A DNA stretch of 64,000 bases from Prorocentrum cordatum (GCA_963575745.1 CAUYUJ010015309.1:1-64000), one strand, 5' to 3'. Counted from the stretch's first letter, positions 1-10,786 are shown. Notes: generated by a model not told the origin, from the letters alone. A program made the numbers and translations.

Positions 1-1
1 T

Positions 2-718
2 GTCGTTCTCGACGGCGTCAGCGGCGCCCCGCCGCCAATGGCCCCCGAGGGTCTGGCGCGGGACATGCGCGACACTCTCCGCTACTTCTTCGCTCGCCGG
101 TTCGCGCGCAGCACTTATCGGGGCGACTTTGACGCCGAGGTGGCCAATTTCTTAAACCCTAGCCCTGCGCCCGCGACGCCCGCCGCGGGCTTGTGGCTCG
201 AGAACCTGATCGTTATAGCGGGGGCGTTTACCGAGTCGCTGGGAAGCAGGTGCGCGGCGGTCGCCACCGTCATCTGGAAAAAGGCGACAGTGTACCACCT
301 GGGCGACTGTGTCGCCACGGTATTCCGCTACTCCTCGATGCTGGGAGCGCGGCGCGTCGCCTTCGGCGCGGTGGGCCATCGAGCGCAGATGCTTGACGCC
401 CCCGGTAGCAGCGTTGTTGGGCCGCTCCAAGCCTCCGTGCACAACGACCAGCATCGCACAGACGACGCGATGAAGCAGGCGCTCCTCCAGGGCACCGCGC
501 AGCTGGTCAGAGACGCCCGCCCAGGCGACGTGCTGATGCTCTTCAGCGACGGCGTCTCCGACAACGCCGCGGAGGAAGAGCCATGCCGAATTCTGCGCAA
601 CTCCTCGCGCATGGACCGCGCCTCGGTCGCCCGCAACGCCCCGGCGCACTGCCGCCGCGACGGGGCGCCGAACCCCGACGACATCAGCATCTACGTCGGC
701 GCCGTCTTCTCGCAGTAG
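2..718 (+). CDS. PTC7-like PP2C protein phosphatase, 5' partial
   Basis: This is the 3' part of a metal-dependent Ser/Thr phosphatase gene. The frame is open from base 2, so the gene starts upstream; the ATG at 38 is internal. In order, the protein shows DGVSG near its first residues, HLGDC at about residue 100, LMLFSDGVSDN at about 190 and a closing PDDIS. These match the PP2C metal-binding motifs (DGVGG, GDSG, DG..DN and G.PDDIT) in the arrangement of the PTC7/SpoIIE-like branch, so all four catalytic Asp positions are kept. GDC replaces the usual GDS, which is tolerated outside the metal ligands. PTC7 proteins often act in mitochondria or plastids; the targeting region is outside the window. 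The stop TAG at 716-718 is followed at once by simple repeats. No intron is evident. Confidence 0.72.
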   Translation, partial: VVLDGVSGAPPPMAPEGLARDMRDTLRYFFARRFARSTYRGDFDAEVANFLNPSPAPATPAAGLWLENLIVIAGAFTESLGSRCAAVATVIWKKATVYHLGDCVATVFRYSSMLGARRVAFGAVGHRAQMLDAPGSSVVGPLQASVHNDQHRTDDAMKQALLQGTAQLVRDARPGDVLMLFSDGVSDNAAEEEPCRILRNSSRMDRASVARNAPAHCRRDGAPNPDDISIYVGAVFSQ

Positions 719-785
719 TTGCGCCCCGTCCGCCGTCGTCATTTGTTTTGTTCTCTTTTTTGGTGTGTTCTCTTTTTTTGTGTTT

Positions 786-788
<3 letters not shown>

Positions 789-827
<39 letters not shown>

Positions 828-878
828 CGAGAGAGATAGAGAGAGAGAGAGAAAGAGAGAAAGAGAGAGAGAAAGAAA
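789..878. repeat. (GA)n microsatellite
   Basis: Nearly pure GA dinucleotides with a few C and T interruptions lie 70 bp after the phosphatase stop. Open frames here (RERERE) are artefacts of the repeat. Confidence 0.95.
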
Positions 879-911
879 CAACATAAGAATAATAATACTC
901 AGAATAAGAAA

Positions 912-1440
912 AAAAAACGCATCGCTACTTCCCTCCGCATCTGTCTGGCCGCGACACCTTCGATTCCATCGGCAAGCGATCCACCGCCGCAGCCGACGCG
1001 CGCATCTCGACCGCCAGAGACCCGAATTAGAGCGACGAACTCAATGCAGCAGATCTGCTCGACGAAATATTTAAAAAAGCACACATCGCTACCGCGTCCT
1101 TGTCGCGATACTTTGGATTCCTTATGCGAGCGGACCGCTGCCGCAACCGACGCGCGCGCCCCGACCGCCAGAGACCCGAACGAGAGCCACGAACTCAATA
1201 AAGCAGCCGTGCATGCTGAAAACAACAGATCGTTACAGCCTTCCGTGTTTTTCTGGCCGCGACACCTTGGATTCTTTCCGCGAAAAGGCAACTGCCGCAA
1301 CCGACGCCTTTGTTTCGACCGCCAGAGGTCCAGGAGAGACCCGTCAGCGAAAGGAGCAGCCGTAGTTGATGAGAAAACGCATCGTTGCCATTCCCCGCGC
1401 CCCTTCGCCGCCAGACCTTGGACTCCGTGGGCTAATGAGG
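912..1440. repeat. Degenerate ~150 bp tandem repeat, four copies
   Basis: Landmarks such as 'cgcatcgctac', 'cgcgacaccttggattc' and 'cgaccgccagagacccgaa' recur at about 917, 1080, 1224 and 1377, giving periods of about 163, 144 and 153 bp. Copies are strongly diverged and the last is truncated. No consistent reading frame runs through them. Confidence 0.75.
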
Positions 1441-1550
1441 CAGGCGCCAGAACCCGCGCGCGCGCGCCTCCACCTGGCCAGGGGCATGATCGATCCCGAC
1501 CACAAGCATTTAGCAGCCGCACGTGCTGCGGTATCCTGGGCCCCTTCGAC

Positions 1551-1571
1551 ACACGCGCCATTTGGCGCAAG
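1551..1571 (+). other. Degenerate spliced-leader (DinoSL) relic, array copy 1
   Basis: The stretch 'gcgccatttggcgcaag' resembles the 3' part of the dinoflagellate spliced leader (GCCATTTTGGCTCAAG), with one T missing and T changed to G. It lies ~410 bp before the presumed ATG at 1982 because a microsatellite expansion separates them. In copies 2 and 3 the distance is about 90-100 bp. Confidence 0.5.
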
Positions 1572-1589
1572 GTGCCCGTCACCCCCGCG

Positions 1590-2015
1590 GGCGACAGGCG
1601 CGCTGAAATGGACCCCCCCCCCACCCACGCGCGCGCACGCGCGCGCACGCGCGCGCGCACGCACGCGCACGCGCACACGCACACGAACACGCACACGCAC
1701 ACGCACACGCACACGCACGCGCACACGCACACGCACACGCGCACGCGCACGCACGCACGCACGCACGCACGCGCACGCGCGCACGCACGCGCACGCGCAC
1801 ACGCACACGCACACGCACACGCACACGCACACGCAAACGCACACGCACGCACGCACGCGCACACGCGCCCCAAGCGATTGCCGCCCGCGGCGACGCCGCC
1901 GTGGCAACAGGCGCGCTGACGTGGACCTCTCCCCCCACCCCCACACACCCGCACACCCGCGCCCCGCAAGTGTTGCAAGCGATGACCGCCCGCGGCGACG
2001 CCGCCGTGGCTGCCG
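1590..2015. repeat. Internal duplication plus (CACGCG)n microsatellite in copy 1
   Basis: The segment 'caggcgcgctga..tgga..cccccacc' through 'cgcccgcggcgacgccgccgt' occurs twice, at about 1590-1905 and 1905-2003. In the first occurrence the short CACACC stretch has grown into about 250 bp of alternating CA and CG (1621-1870), a potential Z-DNA tract. Copies 2 and 3 have one occurrence and no expansion. Confidence 0.8.
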
Positions 2016-3500
2016 ACGCGCCCGCCCAGGGCATGGAGTCGCTCGGCGTCCGCATGGGCGTCGAGGGCACGACGAGCGACGCGCTTGTTGGTGCGTGGGA
2101 TATGGCGAAGGGGTTGGAAAGGCGACGCTCCTTGGCAAACCGCAGATTGACGGTGCCCTCGACCGCGTGGGATCGGTGGACGTGTGCGACCTGCCCGTCA
2201 AGCCTTGGAACGCTCGCGGCAGCGGTTCCCTGAAGTCCGCCGCCGGCACCGCCATTGATCCCGACGCCGCCGGGATGGCCGCCACGGACTGGGCAAAAGT
2301 GAAGGACATTGTGGCGGAAGGCAAATATAAGGAATTGCCTCCGCCGTTGTGCTTCAGCGACCCCGAGGCAGAGCCACCTTGCACGATGAATCTCGCTGGC
2401 GCGCTGAGGGTCGCAGACGGGCCCCCGATCATCGTGAAGCGCGTGCAACTCATTGGCAGCGAGAAGGGCCACTTCGTCAGGAACAGCATCGCCGGCGGCA
2501 GCAGGCGCGTCTTGGACTGGCGCAAGGACGTGTTCAACTCTGCTCGCGCGATGCAGATCATGTTTCAACACATGGGTGGTGTCCAAGTTCGATGCTGGGA
2601 GTTCTTGAACGCGCCCGCGCCCAGCGTGGGCGGCGGCGACGTGGGCGCCGAGGAGAAGAAGATGGAGCTCTCTGAGGGCATCCAGTACATTCAGGACGGA
2701 GCTCCACACACAAACACACGCCGATTGCGAGCAGTTGGAGTGGGTGGAGTGTGAGCTGGCGGATACTTCGTCGCCAATTCACAGGTTGAGGCGGGGGCTC
2801 ATCCACGCGGTCCTCAAGATACTGCGGGACCGCGACCATTTCGCCAATGAGCTGGACTACTACCCAGTCCATGTTCGCGATAAGTACCGGGACGCAAAGC
2901 GGCGCACCATGGAGACCCTGGACACCAACGCCGCCCCGTGCGTGGGCGAGGCCAACTTCGGCAAGACGCCGCACATGATGGAGATGGCCATGGCTAGCGC
3001 CAGGCAGAACGCCGACGCAGACAACGGGGCGACTGGCCGCGCCGACGCGGTGGCCGCCGCGCGGACAGCGCCCGACGTGTTTTTTTTTGTTCGCGGCGAA
3101 GTCGGGCAGCGCTGGGCCCGCGCATCTTGGGTGACGGGGACTTATTCGAGCAGAGGCCGAAGGTGCTGAAAGTTTTCTTCGACCCCGCCCAGGCGGAGGC
3201 CATGGCGCACGTCAGGTGCGGGGCAGCCAAATTCGCGCGCGGCCAGGCTCGTTTTTGGCGGAGAGAACGAGTGCGACGCAATCGCAGCGCCGAGAGCTCA
3301 TCAGTGAGCGCTGGCGTCCACTGCCGCCGACGCCGCCCGGCAGACGACCGCCTTCCTTGCGGGCGCGCCCCGGGCCGACCTTCCCGGATAATGTCTCGCA
3401 GAGCAACGTCGACGCGGCGCTGAAGAGGCGCGCCGCGTTCTTGAACACTCGCGACGACATGTTCTTGAGGCTCGCTGGCACCAAGAGCCGCGTGGAATAG
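1982..3500 (+). pseudogene. P-loop protein gene, copy 1, N-terminal/ATPase part (frameshifted)
   Basis: Coding similarity to copies 2 and 3 runs from an ATG at 1982 (MTARGDAAV..) to TAG at 3498-3500 (..GTKSRVE). It passes through several frames. One base is missing in an A-run near 2118, four extra bases lie near 2712 in the CACA tract, and more shifts follow near the T-run at 3079 and around 3240. The Walker A motif reads GEANFGKT at about 2945-2968. A CIFGDGDL-like Walker B candidate, seen in copies 2 and 3, is broken here. Copy 1 alone keeps 13 bp at about 3419-3431 that copies 2 and 3 have lost. Family unknown: an SF3/Rep-like or AAA-type ATPase is possible from GxxxxGKT alone. Confidence 0.6.
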
Positions 3501-3509
3501 CTCCGGTCG

Positions 3510-3894
3510 TTGGATGGTTACCTCGGGCCCGAGGCGGGCAAGATGATGCGCCCGCCACCTCGCCCGCGGGGTCAAGCGCGACGAGGGGGAGTTCGACAGG
3601 GCCATGGCATGCGAGGACAAATTGCCATGGGCATCATGGCCAAGCGCGGCGCCGAGCGCGGCGCCCCCGCGCAGGCGGCAGGCCCAGCGGCCAAACCTGC
3701 CGCGGGCGCCGCCGCGCCGCCGCCGCCGAGCCCGGCCGGGCGGATCGGCCTGGGCGGCCAGGAGAGCCATGTGATGGAGAAAGGGGGCCCATTCGGCCTG
3801 GGCGGCTCCGTGAGCGGCGAGCAAGCGGAAGCGCCCGCGGCGCCGACGGATCCGATTGAGCGGGGTCCTTCCTTTACAGGGTTTTTTTTTTCTT

Positions 3895-3961
<67 letters not shown>

Positions 3962-4046
3962 CCTTCTTATTCTTTTTTTTTCTTTTCTTTTATTTTATTT
4001 TTGTTTTTTTCTTTATTTTTCGACATTTCCTTTTTTTTTTTTTTTT

Positions 4047-4078
<32 letters not shown>

Positions 4079-4816
4079 TTTTCTTTTTTTTTTTTTCGGT
4101 TTTTTCTTCCGTGACTTGCGTGGCTTGCGCAAGGGCGGCCCCGTCGAGATTCGACCTCTGCGGCCCCTCCCAGCGGAAGAATTTGAAGCTTCCAGCGGGG
4201 CTCGGTCAACGAAAGTGGCCGGTGGAAGAAAAGCCGCCGAAGCCCGCGCAGTCTCTCCTTGGAACCGCCTCGGGGCGACCGCGGCCGCTGCAATGGGCGA
4301 GGAGGGGGCCAGGGCGGGGAAGAAGCAGTCGCGGGCGGGCCCCGCGGCCAGGAGATCGAGCCGCTCTGGGGGCTCCACCAGGCGGGCGCCATCACGCTCA
4401 GGGGGTTCAACGCCTTGAAGAAGGGCGCCGATCAACGAGGGGTTCACCGCCCCGCCAAGAAGGAGGAGTGCAACGCCAAGCGGGAGCAGTCGCCTCGCGC
4501 GCCGGCCGAGTGGGGCCCGACCGGGGGGGCTGCCGAGCGGGAGGTGTTCGAGGCGACGCACGTGGGCAAGGGTGCGACCCAGGGGCTTTCCCCGGGCTCG
4601 CGGAGGGCAGGAGTCGGGCGGCGCTCGCGATGCGTCAAGCGGATCGCCCGTTTGTTGACCAGCGCGTGCTTGGGTTGCGCCCCGCTGGGTCGCGCGCGTG
4701 GATGCCCCTTCTGGCAACATGTGACGGGCGATTCTTTTGCGCGCCCTCATTCGGGCGCCTTGCGTCTGAGACCCCAACGAGCGTCGTGGCGATCGCCTCG
4801 GATTCGGAGCGAGTGA
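3510..4816 (+). pseudogene. P-loop protein gene, copy 1, C-terminal Gly/Pro-rich and SHOCT-like part
   Basis: This continues copy 1 after the TAG at 3500. It reads DGYLGPEAGKMM, an Ala/Pro stretch, then GRIGLGGQESH, GPFGLGGSVSGEQAE and a basic LRKGGPVEI segment. A reading EPLWGLHQAGAITLRGFNALKK near 4355-4425 resembles the SHOCT domain, a short C-terminal helix-turn-helix-like motif (inference). A ~225 bp T-rich tract (3878-4106) interrupts the TGFFRDL codons that are continuous in copies 2 and 3, so the copy is disrupted. The longest open frame through the T-tract is an artefact of all-T codons (Phe). Confidence 0.5.
3878..4106. repeat. T-rich expansion inside array copy 1
   Basis: About 225 bp of almost pure T (longest run about 65) with scattered C, A and G replaces the short 'gtttcttcc' of the paralogues. 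The downstream edge carries a small tandem duplication (gacttgcgtg/gcttgcg). It may be slippage growth of a TTT codon run or an inserted poly(A) tail in reverse orientation; the sequence does not decide. Confidence 0.9.
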
Positions 4817-5150
4817 GGCCGCCGCAGCGGGGACCAGGCGTAACAGATGAGTCTAGCTTTTTCGTGCGGTATTGGTTAGCCCGAAGCGTTCCGAGGATGG
4901 GCGCACACGCTTACTGTTGGGGCGTAGCACGTCGTTGGGGGGGGAGTCGCGGGGGGGGGTGGGCTAGATCCAAACGTGGCATACAGCAGTATAATATGAC
5001 TGAGTGGAATACGCGGACAGTTCAGCGCATCTCTAATGCGCGGGCACCCGCGCGCCCTTGCATATGCGGCGCCCCGCTAGCCAGCCGTGGCCCAGGCAGC
5101 TCCTCGGCGGGGGCCCAAGGGGATTGCATTATTGCCGCGCAAGTGGCACG

Positions 5151-5168
5151 CGTGCCATTTGGCCCAAG
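5151..5168 (+). other. Degenerate spliced-leader (DinoSL) relic, array copy 2
   Basis: 'cgtgccatttggcccaag' matches the DinoSL 3' part CGTAGCCATTTTGGCTCAAG except for two single-base deletions and one T-to-C change. It sits 98 bp before the presumed ATG at 5266, where an mRNA 5' end would lie. Such relics are known from dinoflagellate genes that re-entered the genome as spliced cDNA. Confidence 0.6.
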
Positions 5169-5265
5169 GTGCCCGCCACACCCGCGGGCAACAGGCGCGC
5201 CGACGTGGACCTCTCCCCCCACCCCCACACACCCGCACACCCACGCCCCGCAAGTGTTGCAAGCG

Positions 5266-6762
5266 ATGACCGCCCGCGGCGACGCCGCCGTGGCTGCCGA
5301 CGCGCCCGCCCAGGGCATGAAGTCGCTCGGCGCCCGCAGTGGCGTCGAGGGCATGACGAGGGACGTGCTCGTCAGTGCGTGGGATATGGCGAAGGGGTCG
5401 GAAAGGCGACGACCCTGGGCAAACCGCAGATTGACGGCGTCCTCGACCGCAAGGGTCGGTGGGCGCGCGCGACCTGCCCGTCGAGCCTTGGGGCGCTCGG
5501 GGCAGCGGTTCTTTGAGGACCGCCGCCGATATCGCCATTCATCCCGACGCCGCCGAGATGGCCGCCACAGCTTGGGCAAAAGTTCAAGACATTTTGGCGG
5601 GGGGCAAATATATGGAATTGCTTCCGCCGCTTTGCTTCAGCGGCCCCGAGGCAGAGCCACCTTGTACGATGAATTTCGCTGTCGCGCTGAGGGTCGCAGA
5701 CGGGCCCCCGATCATCGCGAAGCGCGTGCAACTCACTGGCGGCGAGAAGGGCCACTGCGTCAGGAACAGCATCGCCCGCGGCAACAGGCGCGACTTGGAC
5801 TGGCGCAAGGACGCGTTGAACTCTGCTCGCACGATGCAGATCCTGCTTCAACATGAGGGTGGTGTCCAAGTTCGATACTGGGAGTTCTTGAGCGCGCCCG
5901 CGCCGAGCGTTGGCGGCGGCGACGCGGGCGCCGAGGAGAATAATAAAGGGCTCTCTGAGGGCATCCAGTACATTCAGGACGGAGCTCCACACACAAACGC
6001 CGATTGCGAGCAGTTTGAGTGGGTGGAGTGTGAGCTGGCGGATACTTCGTCGCCAATTCACAGGTTGAGGCGGGGGCTCATCCGCGCGGTCCTCGAGGTG
6101 CTGCCGGGCCGCGACCACTTCGCCAATAAGCTGGACTACTACCCAGCCCATGTTCGCGATGAGTACCAGGACGCAGAGCGGCGCGCCACGGAGACGCTGG
6201 ACACCAACGCCGTCCTGTGCGTGGGTGAGGCCAACTTCGGCAAGACGCCGCACATGATGGAAATGGCCATGGCGAGCGCCAGGCAGAACGCCGACGCGGA
6301 GAACGGGGCGACTGGCCCCGCCGACGCAGTGGCAGCCGCGCGGACAGCGCCCGACATTTTTTTTTTCCCGCGGCGAAGTCGGGCAGCGCTGGGCCCGTGC
6401 ATCTTCGGCGACGGGGACTTATCCGAGCAGAGGCCAAAGGTGCTGAAAGCTTTCTTCGACCCCACCCAGGCGGAGGCCATGGCGCACGTCAGGTGGGGGG
6501 CAGCCAAATTCGTGCGCGGCCAGGCTCGTTTTGGCGGAGAGAACGAGTGCGACGCAAGCGCAGCGCCGACAGCTCATCAGTTGGCGCCGGCATCCACTGC
6601 CGCCGACGCCGCCCAGCTGACGACCGCCATCCTCGCGGACATGCCCAGGAAGACCTTCCCGGAAAATGTCTTGCAAAGCAACGTCGGCGCGACGCTGCGT
6701 TCTTGAACGCTCGCGACGACATGTTATTGAGGCTCGCTGGCTCCAAGAGCCGCGCGGAGTAG
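5266..6762 (+). pseudogene. P-loop protein gene, copy 2, N-terminal/ATPase part
   Basis: Similarity starts at ATG 5266 (MTARGDAAV). Two frameshifts (one base missing in the A-run near 5403, another near 5455) lead into a 415-codon open stretch, 5459-6706. This stretch carries a WRKDALNSARTM region, RYWEFLSAPAPS, ELADTSSPIHRLRRGL, a Walker A motif GEANFGKT at about 6227-6250 and the candidate Walker B CIFGDGDLSEQRPK near 6400. A 13 bp deletion near 6695 shifts the frame again; the alternative frame ends ..GSKSRAE at 6762. The long open stretch is ~90% like copy 3 by eye, so the family decayed recently or is partly under constraint. Function unknown; ATP binding is inferred from the P-loop. It could instead be a spliced gene with tiny introns, but the shifts fall in homopolymers. 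Confidence 0.6.
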
Positions 6763-6772
6763 AGTAGTTCTC

Positions 6773-7834
6773 GTCGTTGGATGGCTACCTCGAGCCCGAG
6801 GCGAGCGAGATGATGCGCACCCACCTGGCCCGCGGGGTCAAGCGCGACGAGGGGGAGTTCGACAGGGCCATGGCATGCGAGGACAAATTGCCATGGAGAC
6901 CATGGCCATGCGCGGCGCCGAGTGCGGCGCCCCCGCGCAGGCGGCAGGCCCAGCGGCCAAACCTGCCGCGGGCGCCGCCGCGCCGCCGCCGCCGAGCCTG
7001 GCCGGGCGGATCGGCCTGGGCGGCCAGGAGAGCCATGCGATGGAGAAAGGGGGCCCATTCGGCCTGGGCGGCTCCGTGAACGGCGAGCAAGCGGAAGCGC
7101 CCACGGCGCCGACGGATCCGATTAAGTGGGGTCCTCCCACTGGTTTCTTCCGCGACTTGCGCAAGGGCGGCCCCGTCGAGATCGACCTCTGCAGCCCCTC
7201 CCCGCTGAAGAGGGTGAAGCTCCAGCAGGGCTCGCAGGGCCTACTCGGAAAGGAGCCGCCGAAGCCGCGCAGTCTCTCCTTGGAACCGCCTCGGGGGCGA
7301 CCGCGGCGGCTGCGAGGGCGAGGGCCAGGGCGGGGAAGAGCAGCCGCGCGGGGCCCCCGCGCAGGAGATCGAGCCGCTCTGGGGGCTCCACCAGGCCGGC
7401 GCCATCGCGCTCAGGGAGTTCAACGCCTTGAAGAAGGGCGGGGCGCCGATCAACGAGGGGTTCACCGCCCCGCCAAGACGGAGGAGCGCGACGTCAAGCG
7501 GGAGCAGTCGCCTCGCGCGCCGGCCGAGCGGGGCCCGACCGGGAGGGCTGCCGAGCGGGATGTGTTCGAGGCGACGCACGTGGACAAGGGTGCTATCCAG
7601 GGGCTTTCCCCGGGCTCGAGGAGGGCAGAAGTCGGGCGGCGCTCGCGAGGCGTCAAGCGGATCGCCCGTTTGTTGACCAGCGGGTGCTTGGGTTGCGCCC
7701 CGCTGGGTCGCGCGCATGGCTGCGCCTTCTGGCGACACGTAACGGGCGATTCTTTTGCGCGCCCCCATTCGGGCGCCTTGCTACTGAGACCCCAACGGGC
7801 GTCGTGGCGATCGACTCGGATTCGGAGTGAGTGA
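6773..7834 (+). pseudogene. P-loop protein gene, copy 2, C-terminal Gly/Pro-rich and SHOCT-like part
   Basis: Reads DGYLEPEASEMM and GVKRDEGEFDRAM, shifts frame near 6890, then continues openly to TGA at 7832-7834. It includes an Ala/Pro-rich stretch, GRIGLGGQESHAMEKGG, TGFFRDLRKGGPVEIDL and a basic region. A third frame gives the SHOCT-like segment EPLWGLHQAGAIALREF at about 7374-7424. It is the same length as copy 3, without the T-tract of copy 1. The A/P and G/P repeats suggest a flexible linker ahead of the C-terminal motif. Confidence 0.5.
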
Positions 7835-8120
7835 GGCCGCCGCAGCGGGGACCAGGCGCAACAGATGAGTCTAGCTGCGTTTGGTAGCCGAATGCGTCCG
7901 GGATGGCGCGCTATTGTTGGGGCGTAGCCACGTCGTTGGGGGGGGGGGTCAACAACGTGCATCAGTCGTTATATGACTGCTGCGCGCGTGGCAAGGATGG
8001 GCGTCGCATGCGCGGGCACCCGCGCGCCCTTGCATATGCGGCCCCCCGCTAGCCAGCCGTGGCCCAGACAGCTCCTCGGCGGGGGTTCAAGGGGATTGCA
8101 TTATTGCCGCGCAAGTGACA

Positions 8121-8139
8121 CACGTTTCATTTGGCCCAG
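8121..8139 (+). other. Degenerate spliced-leader (DinoSL) relic, array copy 3
   Basis: 'cgtttcatttggcccag' sits where copies 1 and 2 have the better preserved relic, about 90 bp before the ATG at 8229. On its own it would not be recognised; the call rests on alignment with copy 2. Confidence 0.4.
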
Positions 8140-8228
8140 GGTGCCCGTCAGCCCCGCGGGCAACAGGCGCGCCGACGTGGGCCCCCCCCCCCCACGCACC
8201 CACCCGCGCCCCGCAAGTGTTCCAAGCG

Positions 8229-9726
8229 ATGGCCGCCCGCGGCGACGCCGCCGTGGCAGCCGACGCGCCCGCCCAGGGCATGAAGTCGCTCGGCGTCCAC
8301 GGCGGCGTCGGGGGCACGACGAGGGACGTGCTCGTTGGTGCGTGGGATATTGCGAAGGGGTTGGAAAAGGCGACGACCCTGGGCAAACCGCAGATTGACG
8401 GCGTCCTCGACCGCAAGGGTCGGTGGGCGTGTGCGACCTGCCCGTCAAGCCTTGGAAGGCTCGCGGCAGCGATTCTTTGAAGTCCGCCGCCGGCATCGCC
8501 ATTAATCCCGACGCCGCCGAGATGGTCGCCACAGACTGGGCAAAAGTAAAGGGCATTCTGGCGGAAGGCAAATTTAAGAAATTGCTTCCGCCGCTGTGCT
8601 TCAGCGGCCCCGAGGCAGAGCCACCTTGTACAATGAATCTCGCTGTCGCGCTGAGGGTCGCAGACGGGCCCCCGGTCATCGCGAAGTGCATGCAACTCAC
8701 TGGCGGCGAGAGGGGCCACTGCGTCAGGAACGGCATCGCCCGCGGCAACAGGCGCGACTTGGACTGGCGCAAGGACGCGTTGAACTCTGCTCGCACGATG
8801 CAGATCCTGTTTCAACACACGGGTGGTGTCAAAGTTCGATACTGGGAGTTCTTGAGCGCGCCCGCGCCCAGCGTTGGCGGCGGCGACGCGGGCGCCGAGG
8901 AGAAGAATGAAGAGCTCTCTGAGGGCATCCAGTACATGCAGGACGGAGCTCCACACACAAACGCCGATTGCGAGCAGTTGGAGTGGGTGGCGTATGAGCT
9001 GGCGGATACTTCGTCGCCAATTCACAGGTTGAGGCGGGGGCTCATCCACGCAGTCCTCAAGGTGCTGCGGGGCCGCGACCACTTCGCCAATGAGTTGGAC
9101 TACTGCCCAGTCCATGTTCGCGATGAGTACCAGGGCGCAAAGCGGCGCACCACGGAGACGCTGGACACCAACGCCGTCCTGTGCGTGGGCGAGGCCAGCT
9201 TCGGCAAGACGCCGCACATGATGGAGATGGCCATGGCGAGCGCCAGACATAACGCCGACGCGGAGAACGGGGCGACTGGCCCCACCGACGCGGTGGCCGC
9301 CGCGCGGACAGCGCCCGACATGGATTTTTTTCCGCGGCGAAGTCGGGCAGCGCTGGGCCCGTGCATCTTCGGCGACGGGGACTTATCCGAGCAGAGGCCA
9401 AAGGTGCTGAAAGCTTTCTTCGACCCCACCCAGGCGGAGGCCATGGCGCACGTCAGGTGGGGGGCAGCCAAATTCGCGCGCGGCCAGGCTCGTTTTGGCG
9501 GAGAGAACGAGTGCGACGCAAGCGCAGCGCCGACAGCTCATCGGTGGGCGCTGGCATCCACTGCCGCCGACGCCGCCCAGCTGGCGACCGCCATCCTCGC
9601 GGACATGCCCAGGCTGACCTTCCCGGAGAATGTCTTGCAGAGCAACGTCGGCGCGACGCTGCGTTCTTGAACGCTCGCGACGACATGTTCTTGAGGCTCG
9701 CTGGCACCAAGAGCCGCGTGGGATAG
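8229..9726 (+). pseudogene. P-loop protein gene, copy 3, N-terminal/ATPase part (best preserved)
   Basis: ATG at 8229 (MAARGDAAV) leads through AWDIAKGLEKATTLGKPQIDG, here without the A-run deletion of copies 1 and 2. One frameshift near 8415 then opens a 415-codon stretch to 9670. Walker A reads GEASFGKT at about 9188-9211; CIFGDGDLSEQRPKVLKAFFD (about 9362-9424) is a candidate Walker B; a conserved GENECD follows, where SF3 helicases carry their Asn sensor. The 13 bp deletion shared with copy 2 shifts the C-terminal residues (..GTKSRVG ends at 9726). Only two shifts separate this copy from an intact frame. ATPase role and SF3 or AAA+ placement are inference. Confidence 0.6.
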
Positions 9727-9731
9727 CTCTC

Positions 9732-10786
9732 GTCGTTGGATGGCTACCTCGAGCCCGAGGCGAGCGAGATGATGCGCCCCCACCTGGCCCGCGGGGCCAA
9801 GCGCGACGAGGAGTTCGACAGGGCCATGGCATGCGAGGACAAGTGGCCATGGAGACCATGGCCAAGCGCGGCGCCGAGTGCGGCGTCCCCGCGCAGGCGG
9901 CAGGCCCAGCGGCCGAGCCTGCCGCAGGCGCCGCCGCACCGCCGCCGCCGAGCTCGGCCGGGCGGATCGGCCTGGGCGGCCAGGAGAGCCATGCGATGGA
10001 GAAAGGGGGCCCATTCGGCCTGGGCGGCTCCGTGAACGGCGAGCAAGCGGAAGCGCCCACGGCGCCAACGGACCCGATTAAGCGGGGTCCTTCCACGGGC
10101 TTCTTCCGCGACTTGCGCAAGGGCGGCCCCGTCGAGATCGATCTCTGCAGCCCCTCCCCGCTGAAGAAGGTGAAGCTCCAGCAGGGCTCGCAGGGCCCAC
10201 TCGGAAAGAAGCCGCCGAAGCCGCGCAGTCTCTCCTTGCGACCGCCGCGGGGGCGACCGCGGCGACTGCGAGGGCGAGGGCCGGGGCGAGGAAGAGCAGC
10301 CGCGCGGGGCCCCCGCGCAGGAGATCGAGCGGCTCCGGGGGCTCCACCAGGCAGGCGTCATCACGCTCAGGGAGTTCAACGCCTGGAAGAAGGGCGCCGG
10401 TCAATGGGGGGTGCGCCGCCCCGCCAAGACGGATGGGGCGCAACGTCAAACGGGAGCAGTCGCCTCGCGCGCCGATCTAGCGGGGCCCGACCGGGAGGGC
10501 TGCCGAGCGGGAGGTGTTCGTGGCGACGCACGTGGGCAAGGGTGCTATCCAGGGGCTTTCCCCGGGCTCGCGGAGGGCAGAAGTCGGGCGGCGCTCGCGA
10601 GGCGTCAAGCGGATCGCCCGTTTGTTGACCAGCGGGTGCTTGGGTTGCGCCCCGCTGGGTCGCGCGCGTGTCTGCCCCTTCTGGCAACGTGTAGCGGGCG
10701 ATTCTTTTGCGCGCCCTCATTCGGGCGCCTTGCTTCTTAGACCCCAACGGGCGTCGTGGCGATCGACTCGGATTCGGAGTGAGTGA
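9732..10786 (+). pseudogene. P-loop protein gene, copy 3, C-terminal Gly/Pro-rich and SHOCT-like part
   Basis: Continues copy 3 with DGYLEPEASEMM, an Ala/Pro linker, GRIGLGGQESHAMEKGG, TGFFRDLRKGGPVEIDL and SPSPLKKVKLQQGSQG. The basic KKVKL is a possible nuclear localisation signal. A SHOCT-like segment ending in REFNAWKKG is readable in a second frame near 10330-10395. The last open frame ends TGA at 10784-10786 (..TRIRSE). Confidence 0.5.
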
